Assembly (NCBI GenBank): GCA_036405515.1
Contig: DASWXM010000035.1
Coordinates: 1-42,472 of the forward strand
Source of the DNA: JASLCR01 sp036405515
Lineage (GTDB): Bacteria > Patescibacteriota > Saccharimonadia > Saccharimonadales > Saccharimonadaceae
Direction: 5' to 3'
Length of the DNA stretch: 42,472 nt
Below the pieces are notes generated by a model, which was not told the DNA's origin, ran no database searches, and saw only the letters and a program-made list of their open reading frames with translations. Numbering within the stretch: position 1 is the stretch's first letter; each line of letters starts with the position of its first letter. The position numbers and the translations under genes are program-made. This document shows, in pieces, positions 31,229 to 40,390 of the stretch.

Positions 31229-31654
31229 CTACTCTTTAGAGACTTTGGCGGTATGAGCAGTTGGGATGATATACATAAAAATGCTGCACGAGAGAGCGAG
31301 CAGCCCAACAATAACAGAGCTAATGATGTTTTGCAACACCACAGTTACCCCGATAAAAGATATCCACGAGCATGCTTGTGAAATAAATTTTACGCGACGA
31401 TCGATAGTACCTTCGCGCTGAAAGCGATGGGCTTCTTTGACGGCGGAATGTAAGACCGGTATTTTAATGAGCCAGCCGTGAAGCCGTTCGCTTGAGTTTG
31501 AGAATGCCCATAGTGCGATCAGTATAAATACCGTTGTCGGTAAGCCTGGAATCCATACACCCAAAATACCGAGTGCGGTAGCTATGAGGCCTATGATCGC
31601 ATAGATGATTTTTTTTCCAATCGAGGTATTTTGATTGTTTCTTCGTTCTTCCAT
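31229..31654 (-). CDS. YbaN-family (DUF454) inner membrane protein
   Basis: Three- to four-helix membrane protein (141 aa). The DUF454 signature LGILGVWIPGLPTTVFILIA is followed by FSNSSERLHGWLI. Function of the family is unknown. The minus-strand -10 TATACT (31669-31664) ends 9 nt before the ATG; AAGGAG lies in that gap, so this gene combines both start types or the site is coincidental. It is divergent from cyoA. Its stop is ~120 nt from the secreted-protein gene start, and nothing else is seen between them. Confidence 0.88.
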   Translation of the reverse strand: MEERRNNQNTSIGKKIIYAIIGLIATALGILGVWIPGLPTTVFILIALWAFSNSSERLHGWLIKIPVLHSAVKEAHRFQREGTIDRRVKFISQACSWISFIGVTVVLQNIISSVIVGLLALSCSIFMYIIPTAHTAKVSKE

Positions 31655-31701
31655 TACTCCTTTAGTATACCTGATTGTTTTATTAGACGAATATTTGTAT
31701 T

Positions 31702-32694
31702 ATGAGAAGCAGAAGCGCTATGAAACGAAAGAAGATTGAGGGTAAAGTCGATTCAGCCTTGGGGCTGCTTACGACAAAATATATTGCCATTATTGCTGGT
31801 GTCGTGTTAGTCGGTGCGGTGACGGCGGTCGCCTGGATGCTGCAAGGCCGGAGTATCGCCATACTTGACCCAAAGGGGGTTATTGCAAAACAGCAACTTG
31901 ATCTGATCACCTTTACTGTGCTGCTTGGTATGGTTGTAGTCATTCCTGTGTTCATACTACTTTTTGTTTTTGCCACCAAATATCGTGCAACTAATAAAAA
32001 AGCTAAGTATGATCCCGATCACCATGGTAATACTCTGTTGGAATTGGTGTGGTGGGGGATTCCATTTGCAATCATCTTGATACTTAGCATTGTGACGTGG
32101 GTGTCCTCACATCAGCTCGATCCATACCGCGAGCTTTCGTCGGATAAAAAGCCGGTCCGTGTTCAGGTAGTGGCACTCCAGTGGAAGTGGCTCTTTCTCT
32201 ACCCAGATCAGGGTATTGCCAGTGTAAATGAACTCCGGATTCCTGAAAAAACTCCAGTTAATTTTGAGATAAGTGCCGACTCTCCAATGAGCACATTTTG
32301 GATACCGGAGCTCGGGAGTCAGATTTATGCGATGAATGGCATGACGACAAGACTAAGTCTCCAGGCTGATCACGTAGGAGAGTATCGTGGCACGAATACG
32401 AATATTTCCGGTGAAGGGTATGCTGAGATGAATTTCAAGACGATTGCCAGCTCACGAGCCGAATTTGATCAATGGGTCAAAAATCTCCAAGGTCTTAATA
32501 AGCATCTGACTTGGACTGAGTATGAAACATTAGCCAAACCAAGTCGTAAGCAGCCCGTGGTGTATTATATGCTGCATGAGTCAAATCTTTACGACAAGAT
32601 CATTGCGAAGTATATGGACCATGGTTCATCTCACAAAGAAGATGACGAAGAATCGAGTACAATGAATCATATGAATCATGAGGGAATGCACTAA
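31702..32694 (+). CDS. cyoA: Cytochrome bo3-type quinol oxidase subunit II
   Basis: Subunit II (330 aa). Two N-terminal membrane helices (~27-47 and ~70-92 region) and a third (~115-135) precede the cupredoxin domain. The CuA ligands of cytochrome c oxidases are absent (MSTFWIPELGSQIYAMNGM, GEYRGTNTNISGEGY), which fits a quinol oxidase. The lipoprotein Cys of E. coli CyoA is missing. The protein ends in a His/Met-rich tail (MNHMNHEGMH) on the extracytoplasmic side. First gene of the cyoABCDE operon. ATG 31702 is used; a second ATG at 31720 is possible because no clear promoter or ribosome site separates them. Confidence 0.94.
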   Translation: MRSRSAMKRKKIEGKVDSALGLLTTKYIAIIAGVVLVGAVTAVAWMLQGRSIAILDPKGVIAKQQLDLITFTVLLGMVVVIPVFILLFVFATKYRATNKKAKYDPDHHGNTLLELVWWGIPFAIILILSIVTWVSSHQLDPYRELSSDKKPVRVQVVALQWKWLFLYPDQGIASVNELRIPEKTPVNFEISADSPMSTFWIPELGSQIYAMNGMTTRLSLQADHVGEYRGTNTNISGEGYAEMNFKTIASSRAEFDQWVKNLQGLNKHLTWTEYETLAKPSRKQPVVYYMLHESNLYDKIIAKYMDHGSSHKEDDEESSTMNHMNHEGMH

Positions 32695-32696
32695 CT

Positions 32697-34661
32697 ATGT
32701 GGGGAAGATTAAGCCTTGATGCTTTGCCAGATAATATCGTCACCATCAGCGGAGTGGTTGGTGGCGGACTGGCGGTACTTGCTGTCATTGCCGCCCTGAC
32801 GTATTTTGGAAAATGGAAGTGGCTTTGGAAGAATTGGCTGACATCCCTTGACCCGAAAAAGATCGGTATTATGTATTTGGTCGTTGCAGCAATAATGCTT
32901 TTGCGCGGTGTTGCAGATGCCGGCATGATGCGAGCGCAGCAGGCGTTATTTGCAACCAACGGCAGCGGTCCATTTGACGCAGATTTCTTCCAGCAGGTGT
33001 TCTCCGCGCACGGTACGATCATGATTTTCTTCGTAGCGATGGGCGCGCTTTTTGGTATTATTAACCTCATTGTTCCTTTGCAGATCGGCGCGCGTGATGT
33101 TGCCTTTCCGATGCTTAATGCAATCAGCTTCTGGTTGTTTGCTGCAGGCATGGTATTGATTAATGTAAGTCTAGCAATTGGCGAATTTTCGACTGCTGGT
33201 TGGCTAGCATATCCGCCACTGTCTGGGTTAGAGTATAGTCCGGGGACAGGGGTAGACTACTGGATATGGGCGCTGCAGATATCTGGTATCGGCAGCTTGC
33301 TTTCCGGTGTTAATTTCTTGACGACAATTTTCACGATGCGGCGCAAAGGCATGACGCTAATGAAAATGCCGATCTTTACGTGGAGTGTCGTTGGAAGCAT
33401 GTTGCTCGTTGTCTTCGCATTTCCTATCCTCACTGCAACGCTCAGCATGTTAAGTCTCGACCGAACGATCGGTACACACTTCTTTACATCTGATATGGGC
33501 GGCAATCCTATGATGTACATTAACCTGATATGGGCATGGGGGCATCCTGAAGTATATATACTTATCTTGCCGGCATTTGGTATATTCTCTGAAATTGTTC
33601 CCGTCTTCTCGCGCAAGAAACTCTTTGGCTATACGTCGATGGTGATTGCTTTGATGTCTATTACACTTCTGAGCTTCACTGTGTGGCTGCATCACTTCTT
33701 TACGATGGGAGCTGGGGCGAATGTGAACGCGTTCTTCGGTATTATGACAATGATTATCGCTGTACCAACTGGTGTGAAGGTGTTTAACTGGCTATTTACA
33801 ATGTATAGAGGACGAATTAGTTTTACTACACCAATGGTGTGGTTTATGGGATTCATATTAACGTTTACTATAGGAGGCCTTACCGGCGTGATGATGGCGG
33901 TTCCGGGCATCGATTTCCAGATGCACAATAGTCTATTTCTCGTGGCACACTTTCATAATATGATTATTGGCGGCGTGCTATTTGGCTTCTTTGCCGGCGT
34001 GACGTACTGGTGGCCAAAATTTACAGGATATTACCTGCATGAGGGATTAGGACGTGCTGCCGCCTGGAGCTGGATCGTTGGATTTGTGCTGGCATTTGCG
34101 CCTCTCTATATACTCGGTATGATGGGAGCTGTACGTCGGCTCGATAGTTATGATGCAAGTCTGGGCTGGCAGGGACTGTTTATTGTTGCAGCTGTCGGTG
34201 TGTTGTTTATTGCACTCGGTATCTTTTTCCAGGTGCTACAGGTGGCCTATAGCGTGTGGCGTCGTAAAGATTTGAAGGCAGAGCGAGATCCATGGGGAGG
34301 ACGAACACTCGAATGGGCGACACCAACCCCGATTCCTGAGTATAATTTTGCCAAACTCGATGCGGTGCATTCCCGTGATCAATATTGGGAAGATAAGAAG
34401 AGAGGCGTCAAATTTGGGCCGACATCGAAGGTTGATGAGTCAATCGCAGTACCTAGAAATCAGGCAGTTGGACCAATTATTGGCGGTTTATCGTTTGTTA
34501 TTGGCTTTGCGATTATTTGGCATATATGGTGGCTTATGATCATCAGTGTTTTGATGACAGTAGCTTCTATAATCTGGGCAACACTACGCGAGGATACCGA
34601 ACATGAGCTTGAGCCGGATGAGATTGCAGCTATCGAAAAACGATCATGGAGGAACGCATGA
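32697..34661 (+). CDS. cyoB: Cytochrome bo3-type quinol oxidase subunit I
   Basis: Catalytic heme-copper subunit (654 aa). Ligands are complete: His105 and His420 (low-spin heme), His283, His332 and His333 (CuB), His418 (high-spin heme) and the cross-linked Tyr287, all one position below the E. coli numbering. Proton-path residues Asp134, Glu285 and Lys361 are kept, so it should pump protons. In the quinol site, Arg70, Asp74 and Gln100 match E. coli Arg71, Asp75 and Gln101, but the E. coli His98 position is Phe97. The gene follows cyoA after 2 nt and overlaps cyoC by 4 nt. Confidence 0.97.
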   Translation: MWGRLSLDALPDNIVTISGVVGGGLAVLAVIAALTYFGKWKWLWKNWLTSLDPKKIGIMYLVVAAIMLLRGVADAGMMRAQQALFATNGSGPFDADFFQQVFSAHGTIMIFFVAMGALFGIINLIVPLQIGARDVAFPMLNAISFWLFAAGMVLINVSLAIGEFSTAGWLAYPPLSGLEYSPGTGVDYWIWALQISGIGSLLSGVNFLTTIFTMRRKGMTLMKMPIFTWSVVGSMLLVVFAFPILTATLSMLSLDRTIGTHFFTSDMGGNPMMYINLIWAWGHPEVYILILPAFGIFSEIVPVFSRKKLFGYTSMVIALMSITLLSFTVWLHHFFTMGAGANVNAFFGIMTMIIAVPTGVKVFNWLFTMYRGRISFTTPMVWFMGFILTFTIGGLTGVMMAVPGIDFQMHNSLFLVAHFHNMIIGGVLFGFFAGVTYWWPKFTGYYLHEGLGRAAAWSWIVGFVLAFAPLYILGMMGAVRRLDSYDASLGWQGLFIVAAVGVLFIALGIFFQVLQVAYSVWRRKDLKAERDPWGGRTLEWATPTPIPEYNFAKLDAVHSRDQYWEDKKRGVKFGPTSKVDESIAVPRNQAVGPIIGGLSFVIGFAIIWHIWWLMIISVLMTVASIIWATLREDTEHELEPDEIAAIEKRSWRNA

Positions 34662-35254
34662 CAAAACAACTTACTGCTGTCAGAAACGGGTACCTTGAGT
34701 ACAAGACTTCAACCGGCTTCTGGCTTTATCTGATGACAGACTGTATTTTGTTCGCATCACTTTTTGCAACGTACGTAGTACTGAGAAATGCTGTCGCAGC
34801 AGGTCCAACTGGCGCAGAAATATTCCAAATGCCGATGGTGCTTGCAGAGACACTGATACTGCTGACTAGTAGCTTTACGTGCGGTCTTGCATTAATCACA
34901 ATGAGGCAGCGCAAGAAGGCAGAGTCATTGGTCTGGCTAGCGACAACATTTGTTTTTGGTGCTGCGTTCCTCTTTATTGAAGTACAGGAATTCGCAACAC
35001 TGATTACAGAAGGTCACTCATGGCAACAAAGCGCATTTCTTTCCGCATTCTTTACACTCGTCGGTACGCACGGATTACATATTACAGTTGGGCTTCTGTG
35101 GCTGTTAGTGCTCGCGGCCACCATTATGAAGAAGGGCTTTACAGCTAAGGTTTCGAGACAGTTCGCACTTTTTGCGCTCTTTTGGCACTTTCTCGATCTA
35201 GTTTGGATATTTATTTTCACTGTCGTATATCTTATGGGGGTCGCGCCGCTATGA
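34658..35254 (+). CDS. cyoC: Cytochrome bo3-type quinol oxidase subunit III
   Basis: Five-helix subunit III (198 aa). Typical segments are TSTGFWLYLMTDCILFASLF, VQEFATLI and the C-terminal GTHGLHITVGLLWLL followed by FWHFLDLVWIFIF. The start at 34658 was chosen because it forms an ATGA overlap with the cyoB stop and has GGAGG (34646-34652) upstream; an ATG four codons earlier has no ribosome site of its own. Confidence 0.96.
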   Translation: MTKQLTAVRNGYLEYKTSTGFWLYLMTDCILFASLFATYVVLRNAVAAGPTGAEIFQMPMVLAETLILLTSSFTCGLALITMRQRKKAESLVWLATTFVFGAAFLFIEVQEFATLITEGHSWQQSAFLSAFFTLVGTHGLHITVGLLWLLVLAATIMKKGFTAKVSRQFALFALFWHFLDLVWIFIFTVVYLMGVAPL

Positions 35255-35622
35255 AAGATATAAAGAAGGAAGTCCAGGTATCTTACCGCAATTATCTGAT
35301 CGGTTTCACCTTGTCGTTGATGACCACTTTTATCGCATATTTCGCGGTGACTGAAAGTTGGTTGCAGGGATGGGGTCTATTAGTAGGTCTCGCATTGTTA
35401 GCATTTACGCAAATGATTGTGCAATTATATTTATTTCTTCATCTTGGCGAAGAATTGAAGCCAAGGCTGCGCGCATGGTCGTTTGTATTTATGTCGGTGA
35501 TTTTATTTATAGTCGTCGCAGGCTCGTTATGGATCATGGCTCATCTTGACTATAATATGATGCATATGAATGCAGACGAAAAAACGCATTATATGATGGG
35601 CGAGAAAGACAAAGGCTTCTAA
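35251..35622 (+). CDS. cyoD: Cytochrome bo3-type quinol oxidase subunit IV
   Basis: Three-helix subunit IV (123 aa). YRNYLIGFTLSLMTTFIAYF, ALLAFTQMIVQLYLFLHLGEE and FVFMSVILFIVVAGSLWIMAHL are the helices. The C-terminal tail is Met/His-rich (NMMHMNADEKTHYMMGE), an addition to the usual ending. The ATG overlaps the cyoC stop (ATGA) and was preferred over an earlier in-frame ATG lying inside cyoC. Confidence 0.95.
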   Translation: MKDIKKEVQVSYRNYLIGFTLSLMTTFIAYFAVTESWLQGWGLLVGLALLAFTQMIVQLYLFLHLGEELKPRLRAWSFVFMSVILFIVVAGSLWIMAHLDYNMMHMNADEKTHYMMGEKDKGF

Positions 35623-36494
35623 TGAATCCTAGAGTCGTGCGTGATTATATCCGCTTGGCAAAACCTGGCGTGACCGCTGGAAATGTCTTAACCGCACTTG
35701 CGGGATACTTTTTGGCTGCAGCGCATTTTGGCTTTGACTGGCTGGAATTTATTGGTATGACCATCGGGATGACTCTCGTAATAGGCGGTGCGTGTGCACT
35801 TAATAATTATCTTGACCGAGATATTGACGCAAAAATGATGCGTACCAAAACACGGCCAAGTGTTAGTGGCGGGTTGAATCCTATCGGTATGCAACTATTC
35901 GCGTGGCTTTTGTTTGTTGTCGGTACCGGCGTTTTGGCACTCACGACGAATTATCTTACGGTTGTGATCGGTGTAATTGGCTTCGTAACGTATGTGTGGC
36001 TGTATGGAGCATGGACAAAGCGTACGACAGTCCACGGTACCGCAGTCGGCGCCGTGTCGGGTGCGTTGCCAATTGTAGGTGGATACGTCGCGACCGCTAA
36101 TATGCTTGATATCGGTGCACTTATTGTATTTCTGATCATATTTTTCTGGCAATTTCCAGAATTTTACTCAATTTCCATTTATCGACGTAAAGAATATGAA
36201 GCAGCAAAGATCCCTCTCATGAGTGTTGTGCGCGGAGTGCCTGCAACTATCGAGCTCATTGTTGTTTATACTGTATTTTATGTTTTTAGTACGCTTGCGC
36301 TTGTTGCATGGAGCTATGTGGGCATGATTTATCTTGTAGTAATGTCAGTCTCTGGCGGGTATTGGATACGGCTTGCCCTGAAGGGGGTTTCGGCGGCTGA
36401 CACTGAAGCATGGGCAAAGCGCATGTTCCGCTTTTCGATGTGGATGATCTTATTGCTCTGTTTGATGCTTTCTGTCGGAGCTTTAATTCCTTAA
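35622..36494 (+). CDS. cyoE: Heme O synthase (protoheme IX farnesyltransferase)
   Basis: UbiA-family membrane prenyltransferase (290 aa) that converts heme b to heme O for the oxidase. The first Asp-rich site appears as NNYLDRDIDAKMMRTKTRP, and a second polar loop at FYSISIYRRKEYEAAKIPL. About seven to nine helices are predicted. The start overlaps the cyoD stop by one base (TAATG). No heme biosynthesis genes are nearby, so the heme may be imported. Confidence 0.96.
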   Translation: MNPRVVRDYIRLAKPGVTAGNVLTALAGYFLAAAHFGFDWLEFIGMTIGMTLVIGGACALNNYLDRDIDAKMMRTKTRPSVSGGLNPIGMQLFAWLLFVVGTGVLALTTNYLTVVIGVIGFVTYVWLYGAWTKRTTVHGTAVGAVSGALPIVGGYVATANMLDIGALIVFLIIFFWQFPEFYSISIYRRKEYEAAKIPLMSVVRGVPATIELIVVYTVFYVFSTLALVAWSYVGMIYLVVMSVSGGYWIRLALKGVSAADTEAWAKRMFRFSMWMILLLCLMLSVGALIP

Positions 36495-36570
36495 ACGGTC
36501 GCTATTTATCGGGTGTTTGAATGGCAAGAATTTGCTACAATAGAGAGAGCTAATAATATACGGGGGAAGA

Positions 36571-37152
36571 ATGGCTACAACGACTGGACAGCGTGTCGGG
36601 ATTTGGATTATTGCAGGCGCTATGGTACTTGGTACATTGGCGGGGTTTGTCGCAATGATACTGGCACCAAAAAACGAACTGGCGGATCAGACAAAGCAAC
36701 AAGAGGAGTACAAAAAGCTCATTGCAGATATGCAAAAAAAGCAGCGTGAGCAAAATAAGCCACTCAAGGGATATAAGGCAGAGAAATTTGACGCAGCATC
36801 AGTGAAAGAGCTGGATGTGAAGTATCTTAAAAAAGGCAAAGGCGATAAAGTGAAGGCGACTGATACTATCAATGCCAACTACTTTGGCTGGGATGCATCA
36901 GGTTCGATCTTTGATAGCACAAACAAGAAGGATGCTAAGGAGCCTACGCCAATTGACTTTAGTCTTGCTGAGGTGATTAAAGGCTGGACAGAGGGTCTTA
37001 CGGGAGTGCCTGTGGGATCAACAGTAGAATTGACTATTCCATCCGACAAAGCATACGGCGATGAAGATACCGGAATGGGGCAGCCGACTGGCCCTCTTAA
37101 ATTTATCGTTGAAGTGAAAAAAGTTGTTAAAGACACTAAGGAACAAAAATAG
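36571..37152 (+). CDS. Membrane-anchored FKBP-type peptidyl-prolyl isomerase
   Basis: Proline isomerase (193 aa). One N-terminal membrane anchor (~8-30), a charged coiled coil (~40-60) and an FKBP domain (~75-190): GDKVKATDTINANYFGW, FDST, EVIKGWTEGLTGVPVG and the ending of the fold with PLKFIVEVKKV. Catalytic-type residues around the Asp/Trp/Tyr positions look complete (FGWDASG, GWTEGL, AYGDE). The protein probably acts outside the cytoplasmic membrane. Promoter TACAAT near 36536 and GGGGGAAG before the ATG are seen. trxB follows after 2 nt. Confidence 0.92.
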   Translation: MATTTGQRVGIWIIAGAMVLGTLAGFVAMILAPKNELADQTKQQEEYKKLIADMQKKQREQNKPLKGYKAEKFDAASVKELDVKYLKKGKGDKVKATDTINANYFGWDASGSIFDSTNKKDAKEPTPIDFSLAEVIKGWTEGLTGVPVGSTVELTIPSDKAYGDEDTGMGQPTGPLKFIVEVKKVVKDTKEQK

Positions 37153-37154
37153 TT

Positions 37155-38096
37155 ATGACAAGTGCAGTGCATGATGTAGTAATGATTGGTGCTGGCCCAA
37201 GTGCCCTTGCAGCTGCTATCTATACGACGCGCGAGGATATCGAAACCGTGTTGTATGAGAAGGCTGTCGTCGGCGGACTTGCGGCAATTACTGACCGCGT
37301 AGACAATTACCCAGGTTTTCCTGAAGGTATTGAGGGAATGAAGCTTGCGAGTGAGCTGCAGTCGCAAGCCGAGCGATTCGGTGCAGTGATCGACTTTGGC
37401 GACGTGTCGGAAATTCGCGACAACGGTGCGACAAAAACAGTAGTCGTGGATGGGCAGGATGTGGAAGCGAAAGCTGTCTTGATCGCTACAGGAAGCGAGT
37501 ATAAGAAGATCGGCGTACCAGGCGAGACAGAAAACTTCGGACGTGGAGTACATTACTGCGCAACTTGTGACGGTGCATTTTATCGTGATAAGCGATTGGT
37601 AGTTGTAGGCGGAGGCAACTCTGCGGTGCAGGAAACGATTTTTTTGACACGTTTTGCGAACCATATCGATATGTTGGTGCGAAGTGATTTCCGGGCGAGC
37701 GATGTGCTTGTAGATGAGTTACAGAAATATGTCGATGAAGGTAAGGTAACGGTGCATAAGCAGACGATAACCGATGAGATCATAACCCAGGAAGGAAAAG
37801 TCACGGGCGTAAATGTGACAAAGGACGGCAGCCAGGAAACGATTGAGACCGATGGCGTGTTTGTCTTCGTAGGCTTGCTGCCAAATACTCAGTTTCTTGA
37901 GAACTCTTCGATCCGGCTTGATCCAATGGGTCACATTATGACCGATCTTAAGCTTGAAACGGCCATGTCAGGTGTATTTGCCAGCGGTGACGTACGCAGC
38001 GGCGCGACACTTCAGATTGCCTCTGCGGTGGGTGAGGGCGCGACAGCAGCGCTTAATATTCGAGAATATCTTGACGATCTAAAGCGCTCTAAGTAG
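37155..38096 (+). CDS. trxB: Thioredoxin reductase
   Basis: FAD- and NADPH-dependent reductase (313 aa). The FAD site GAGPSALAAAIY, the redox pair Cys135-Ala-Thr-Cys138 in HYCATCDGAFY, the NADPH-site GGGNSAVQE and the final FASGDV are present. It is co-transcribed with the FKBP gene; no thioredoxin gene is in the window. It is convergent with the PLD-like gene; the small hairpin AAGTAG/CTACTT around the two stops may end both transcripts. Confidence 0.96.
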   Translation: MTSAVHDVVMIGAGPSALAAAIYTTREDIETVLYEKAVVGGLAAITDRVDNYPGFPEGIEGMKLASELQSQAERFGAVIDFGDVSEIRDNGATKTVVVDGQDVEAKAVLIATGSEYKKIGVPGETENFGRGVHYCATCDGAFYRDKRLVVVGGGNSAVQETIFLTRFANHIDMLVRSDFRASDVLVDELQKYVDEGKVTVHKQTITDEIITQEGKVTGVNVTKDGSQETIETDGVFVFVGLLPNTQFLENSSIRLDPMGHIMTDLKLETAMSGVFASGDVRSGATLQIASAVGEGATAALNIREYLDDLKRSK

Positions 38097-38101
38097 TAAA
38101 T

Positions 38102-39091
38102 CTACTTTATATTCTTTTCAAAAAACTGCTCAATTTGTTTGATGATTTTAGGATCTCTTGTTTCAAGGGCTATTTCACGTGTGCCGAAAAGCACACCGAT
38201 ATAAGTGAAATTATGCGAGCCGGTGAGGGCAATCTTGCTGCCGTCTTTCATTGTGGCTATGATGAATTTCGCGTGGAGGTATCGCTTGTGACGATATCTC
38301 GATTTGTTGCCACTGATGAACATATTAAATGAAATGAGTGCGCCATTAAGCCCTGTATTTGCTCTTTTTGGTGAGTTGAAATAGAGACGGGCGGATGTTT
38401 TCTTTAGAAGACGAGAGATTTTATTAGTAGGGCAATACTGTGAGACAAAAAGGACGCTCTCGGCTTCTTTAATAATTTGGCATGCGCGACGGTAGATGAT
38501 GGAATCTCCTTGCAGTCCACCGTCAATAAGTACTTTTGACAACTTTCCGTGGCTAAATTCATGACTGCGATACGCGAAATGATTACGATCAGCCTCGATG
38601 ATACGAGCAATATCATCGCGTAGTTCAAGAGCAAGTTGTTTATCATGAATCTCGAACATGTAGTCATTGAATTCGAGGCTTTCATCATACATATTGACGC
38701 CGCCAAACGAAAATACAACATCATCCGCCACGAGACATTTCATATGATTACGACCACTGATAGGTGATGCACTAAAGCGACCAACCCAGGTAAATTTAAC
38801 CCCGCTTTCTTTAAGATAGCGAACCATGTCTTTTATGGCTTTGGATTCTTCTTTGTAATATTTCAGTGGAGTAAAATGCCCGCCAAATTCACCAAATGCA
38901 AATGTGTCGGCAGCTACTTCGACACGTACATTGCGTTTTGCTGCGTTGGCAAGTGCCTCGATAAGCTTATCTGTCTGCTGATCATTTGCAACCACTAATG
39001 ATACGAGCGCAACATGATCTTTTGCTTGGTTTATGGAGCGGGTTGCCGCTTTGATGTATTCGTGTGGAGAAAGTAGTTTCGGCGTTGCCAT
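38102..39091 (-). CDS. Phospholipase D-like (HKD) phosphatidyltransferase-family protein
   Basis: PLD-superfamily protein (329 aa), related to cardiolipin synthases. First HKD motif NHMKCLVAD and GGVN; the second is LHAKFIIAT...GSHN, where the Asp comes later than in the classical spacing (HxKx7D). Both conserved His/Lys pairs are kept, so a phosphotransferase or hydrolase is plausible. Substrate is uncertain. TAAAAT (39103-39098) lies 6 nt before the ATG; no Shine-Dalgarno sequence. The GDPD gene lies 9 nt upstream on the same strand. Confidence 0.88.
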   Translation of the reverse strand: MATPKLLSPHEYIKAATRSINQAKDHVALVSLVVANDQQTDKLIEALANAAKRNVRVEVAADTFAFGEFGGHFTPLKYYKEESKAIKDMVRYLKESGVKFTWVGRFSASPISGRNHMKCLVADDVVFSFGGVNMYDESLEFNDYMFEIHDKQLALELRDDIARIIEADRNHFAYRSHEFSHGKLSKVLIDGGLQGDSIIYRRACQIIKEAESVLFVSQYCPTNKISRLLKKTSARLYFNSPKRANTGLNGALISFNMFISGNKSRYRHKRYLHAKFIIATMKDGSKIALTGSHNFTYIGVLFGTREIALETRDPKIIKQIEQFFEKNIK

Positions 39092-39100
39092 AGCTTGATT

Positions 39101-39799
39101 TTACACTAGATCGGAAAGCTCGGCACGTAAGCGGGCGGGGTCATCGGTAACAAATCCTTCGATACCCTCTATAGCAAGACGCTTTGCGGCAGCCGGACGA
39201 TTAACAGTATAGGCGTAAATGAACAGATCAAGTTTTTTGGCAACCTCGGTAGCGAGTGGATTGATATATAACCGATGAAATCCAACTGCCGTAAATTGAA
39301 GCTGGCGATGATAGGCCATGAAAGCGAATGGGTTACGATTATGGAGCATTGCAAGCTCGGCATGAGGACTGACGCGTCGTATCGCGCGAAGCTCCAGACC
39401 TTTGAATGATGAAAAGAGGATATTCTCCCAATCACTATCTTTTTTAATGTAATTTTCCTGAATATAGCGCGCGATTTTCGCACCTGTACCACGATTTTTC
39501 ACTTCGAGATTAAGGAGTACTTTGCCAAAACAGAGGTTAAGCACTTCTTCGAGAGTTGCAACTTTATGGCCTTTCTCGGTGGCTTTTTGGAGGCTGGCAT
39601 GCCCTGACCATCGAACGATACGTGGTTTGCGGTGTGTTCGAAACAAGGTTGAGTCATGAATCACTACTGGTACGCCATCACGCGTAAGCTGCACGTCAAA
39701 TTCCAGTATGTCAGCACCCACATCAAGACCCTTTTTAAAAGCGTCGATGGTATTTTCCGGAGCTAGACCTGCTGCTCCACGGTGACCAATTATCAACAT
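39101..39799 (-). CDS. Glycerophosphodiester phosphodiesterase
   Basis: GDPD-family TIM-barrel enzyme (232 aa) that splits glycerophosphodiesters into glycerol-3-phosphate and an alcohol. The signature IGHRGAAGLAPENT with the metal-site EFDVQLTRDGVPVVIHD is present, and the ending shows FVTDDPARLRA. Predicted -10 TACACT (39816-39811) lies 11 nt before the ATG. Close to the PLD-like gene downstream, so both may serve lipid turnover, possibly of host-derived lipids. Confidence 0.95.
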   Translation of the reverse strand: MLIIGHRGAAGLAPENTIDAFKKGLDVGADILEFDVQLTRDGVPVVIHDSTLFRTHRKPRIVRWSGHASLQKATEKGHKVATLEEVLNLCFGKVLLNLEVKNRGTGAKIARYIQENYIKKDSDWENILFSSFKGLELRAIRRVSPHAELAMLHNRNPFAFMAYHRQLQFTAVGFHRLYINPLATEVAKKLDLFIYAYTVNRPAAAKRLAIEGIEGFVTDDPARLRAELSDLV

Positions 39800-39865
39800 A
39801 ATGCTGTGCTAGTGTATCAAATTTGCTACAATGGAGGAAGTTTAGAAAGAGAAGGAGATGATAAA

Positions 39866-40390
39866 ATGGCTGATTTTAACCAAGTACTTACACCGGGAAA
39901 TATTGATGAGGGAACAGTAAACACTGTCGTTGAGATTCCTGAAGGTTCACGACTAAAAGTAGAGTGGCACCGTGAAACAGCTAGCTTTACCCTCGACCGT
40001 GTTGAGCCTGCTATTTTCGCAAAGCCTTGCAATTATGGATTTATCCCACAGACACTCGATGAGGATGGTGACGAACTCGATACATTAATTATCTGTCCCG
40101 AGCCACTTACGACTGGGGTATGGCTCGAGGCAAAAATCATAGGTGTGATGAAATTTGAGGACGATGGTGAGGTTGACGACAAAATTGTTGTTGTACCGGT
40201 TGATAACCGCGATGATGATCGCATCACTAGCCTGGAGGACATTCCGCAACTTGTGAAGCAAATTGAACACCACTTTACCCACTACAAAGATCTCAAGAAG
40301 CCTGGCAGTACTATCGTGAAAGGCTGGGGCGACGTAGAAGAAGCCAAAGCTGTCATCAAAGAATGTATTGAGCGCTGGAACAATAAGTAA
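39866..40390 (+). CDS. ppa: Inorganic pyrophosphatase (soluble, family I)
   Basis: Family I pyrophosphatase (174 aa). The signature with several Asp residues appears as DEDGDELDTLI and PVDNRDDD. The N-terminal part EIPEGSRLKVEW is also typical. Start 39866 (MADFNQ) has GAAGGAG 8 nt upstream and TACAAT near 39827; earlier in-frame codons lie before that promoter. The gene overlaps the following Nudix gene by one base (TAATG). Confidence 0.96.
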   Translation: MADFNQVLTPGNIDEGTVNTVVEIPEGSRLKVEWHRETASFTLDRVEPAIFAKPCNYGFIPQTLDEDGDELDTLIICPEPLTTGVWLEAKIIGVMKFEDDGEVDDKIVVVPVDNRDDDRITSLEDIPQLVKQIEHHFTHYKDLKKPGSTIVKGWGDVEEAKAVIKECIERWNNK

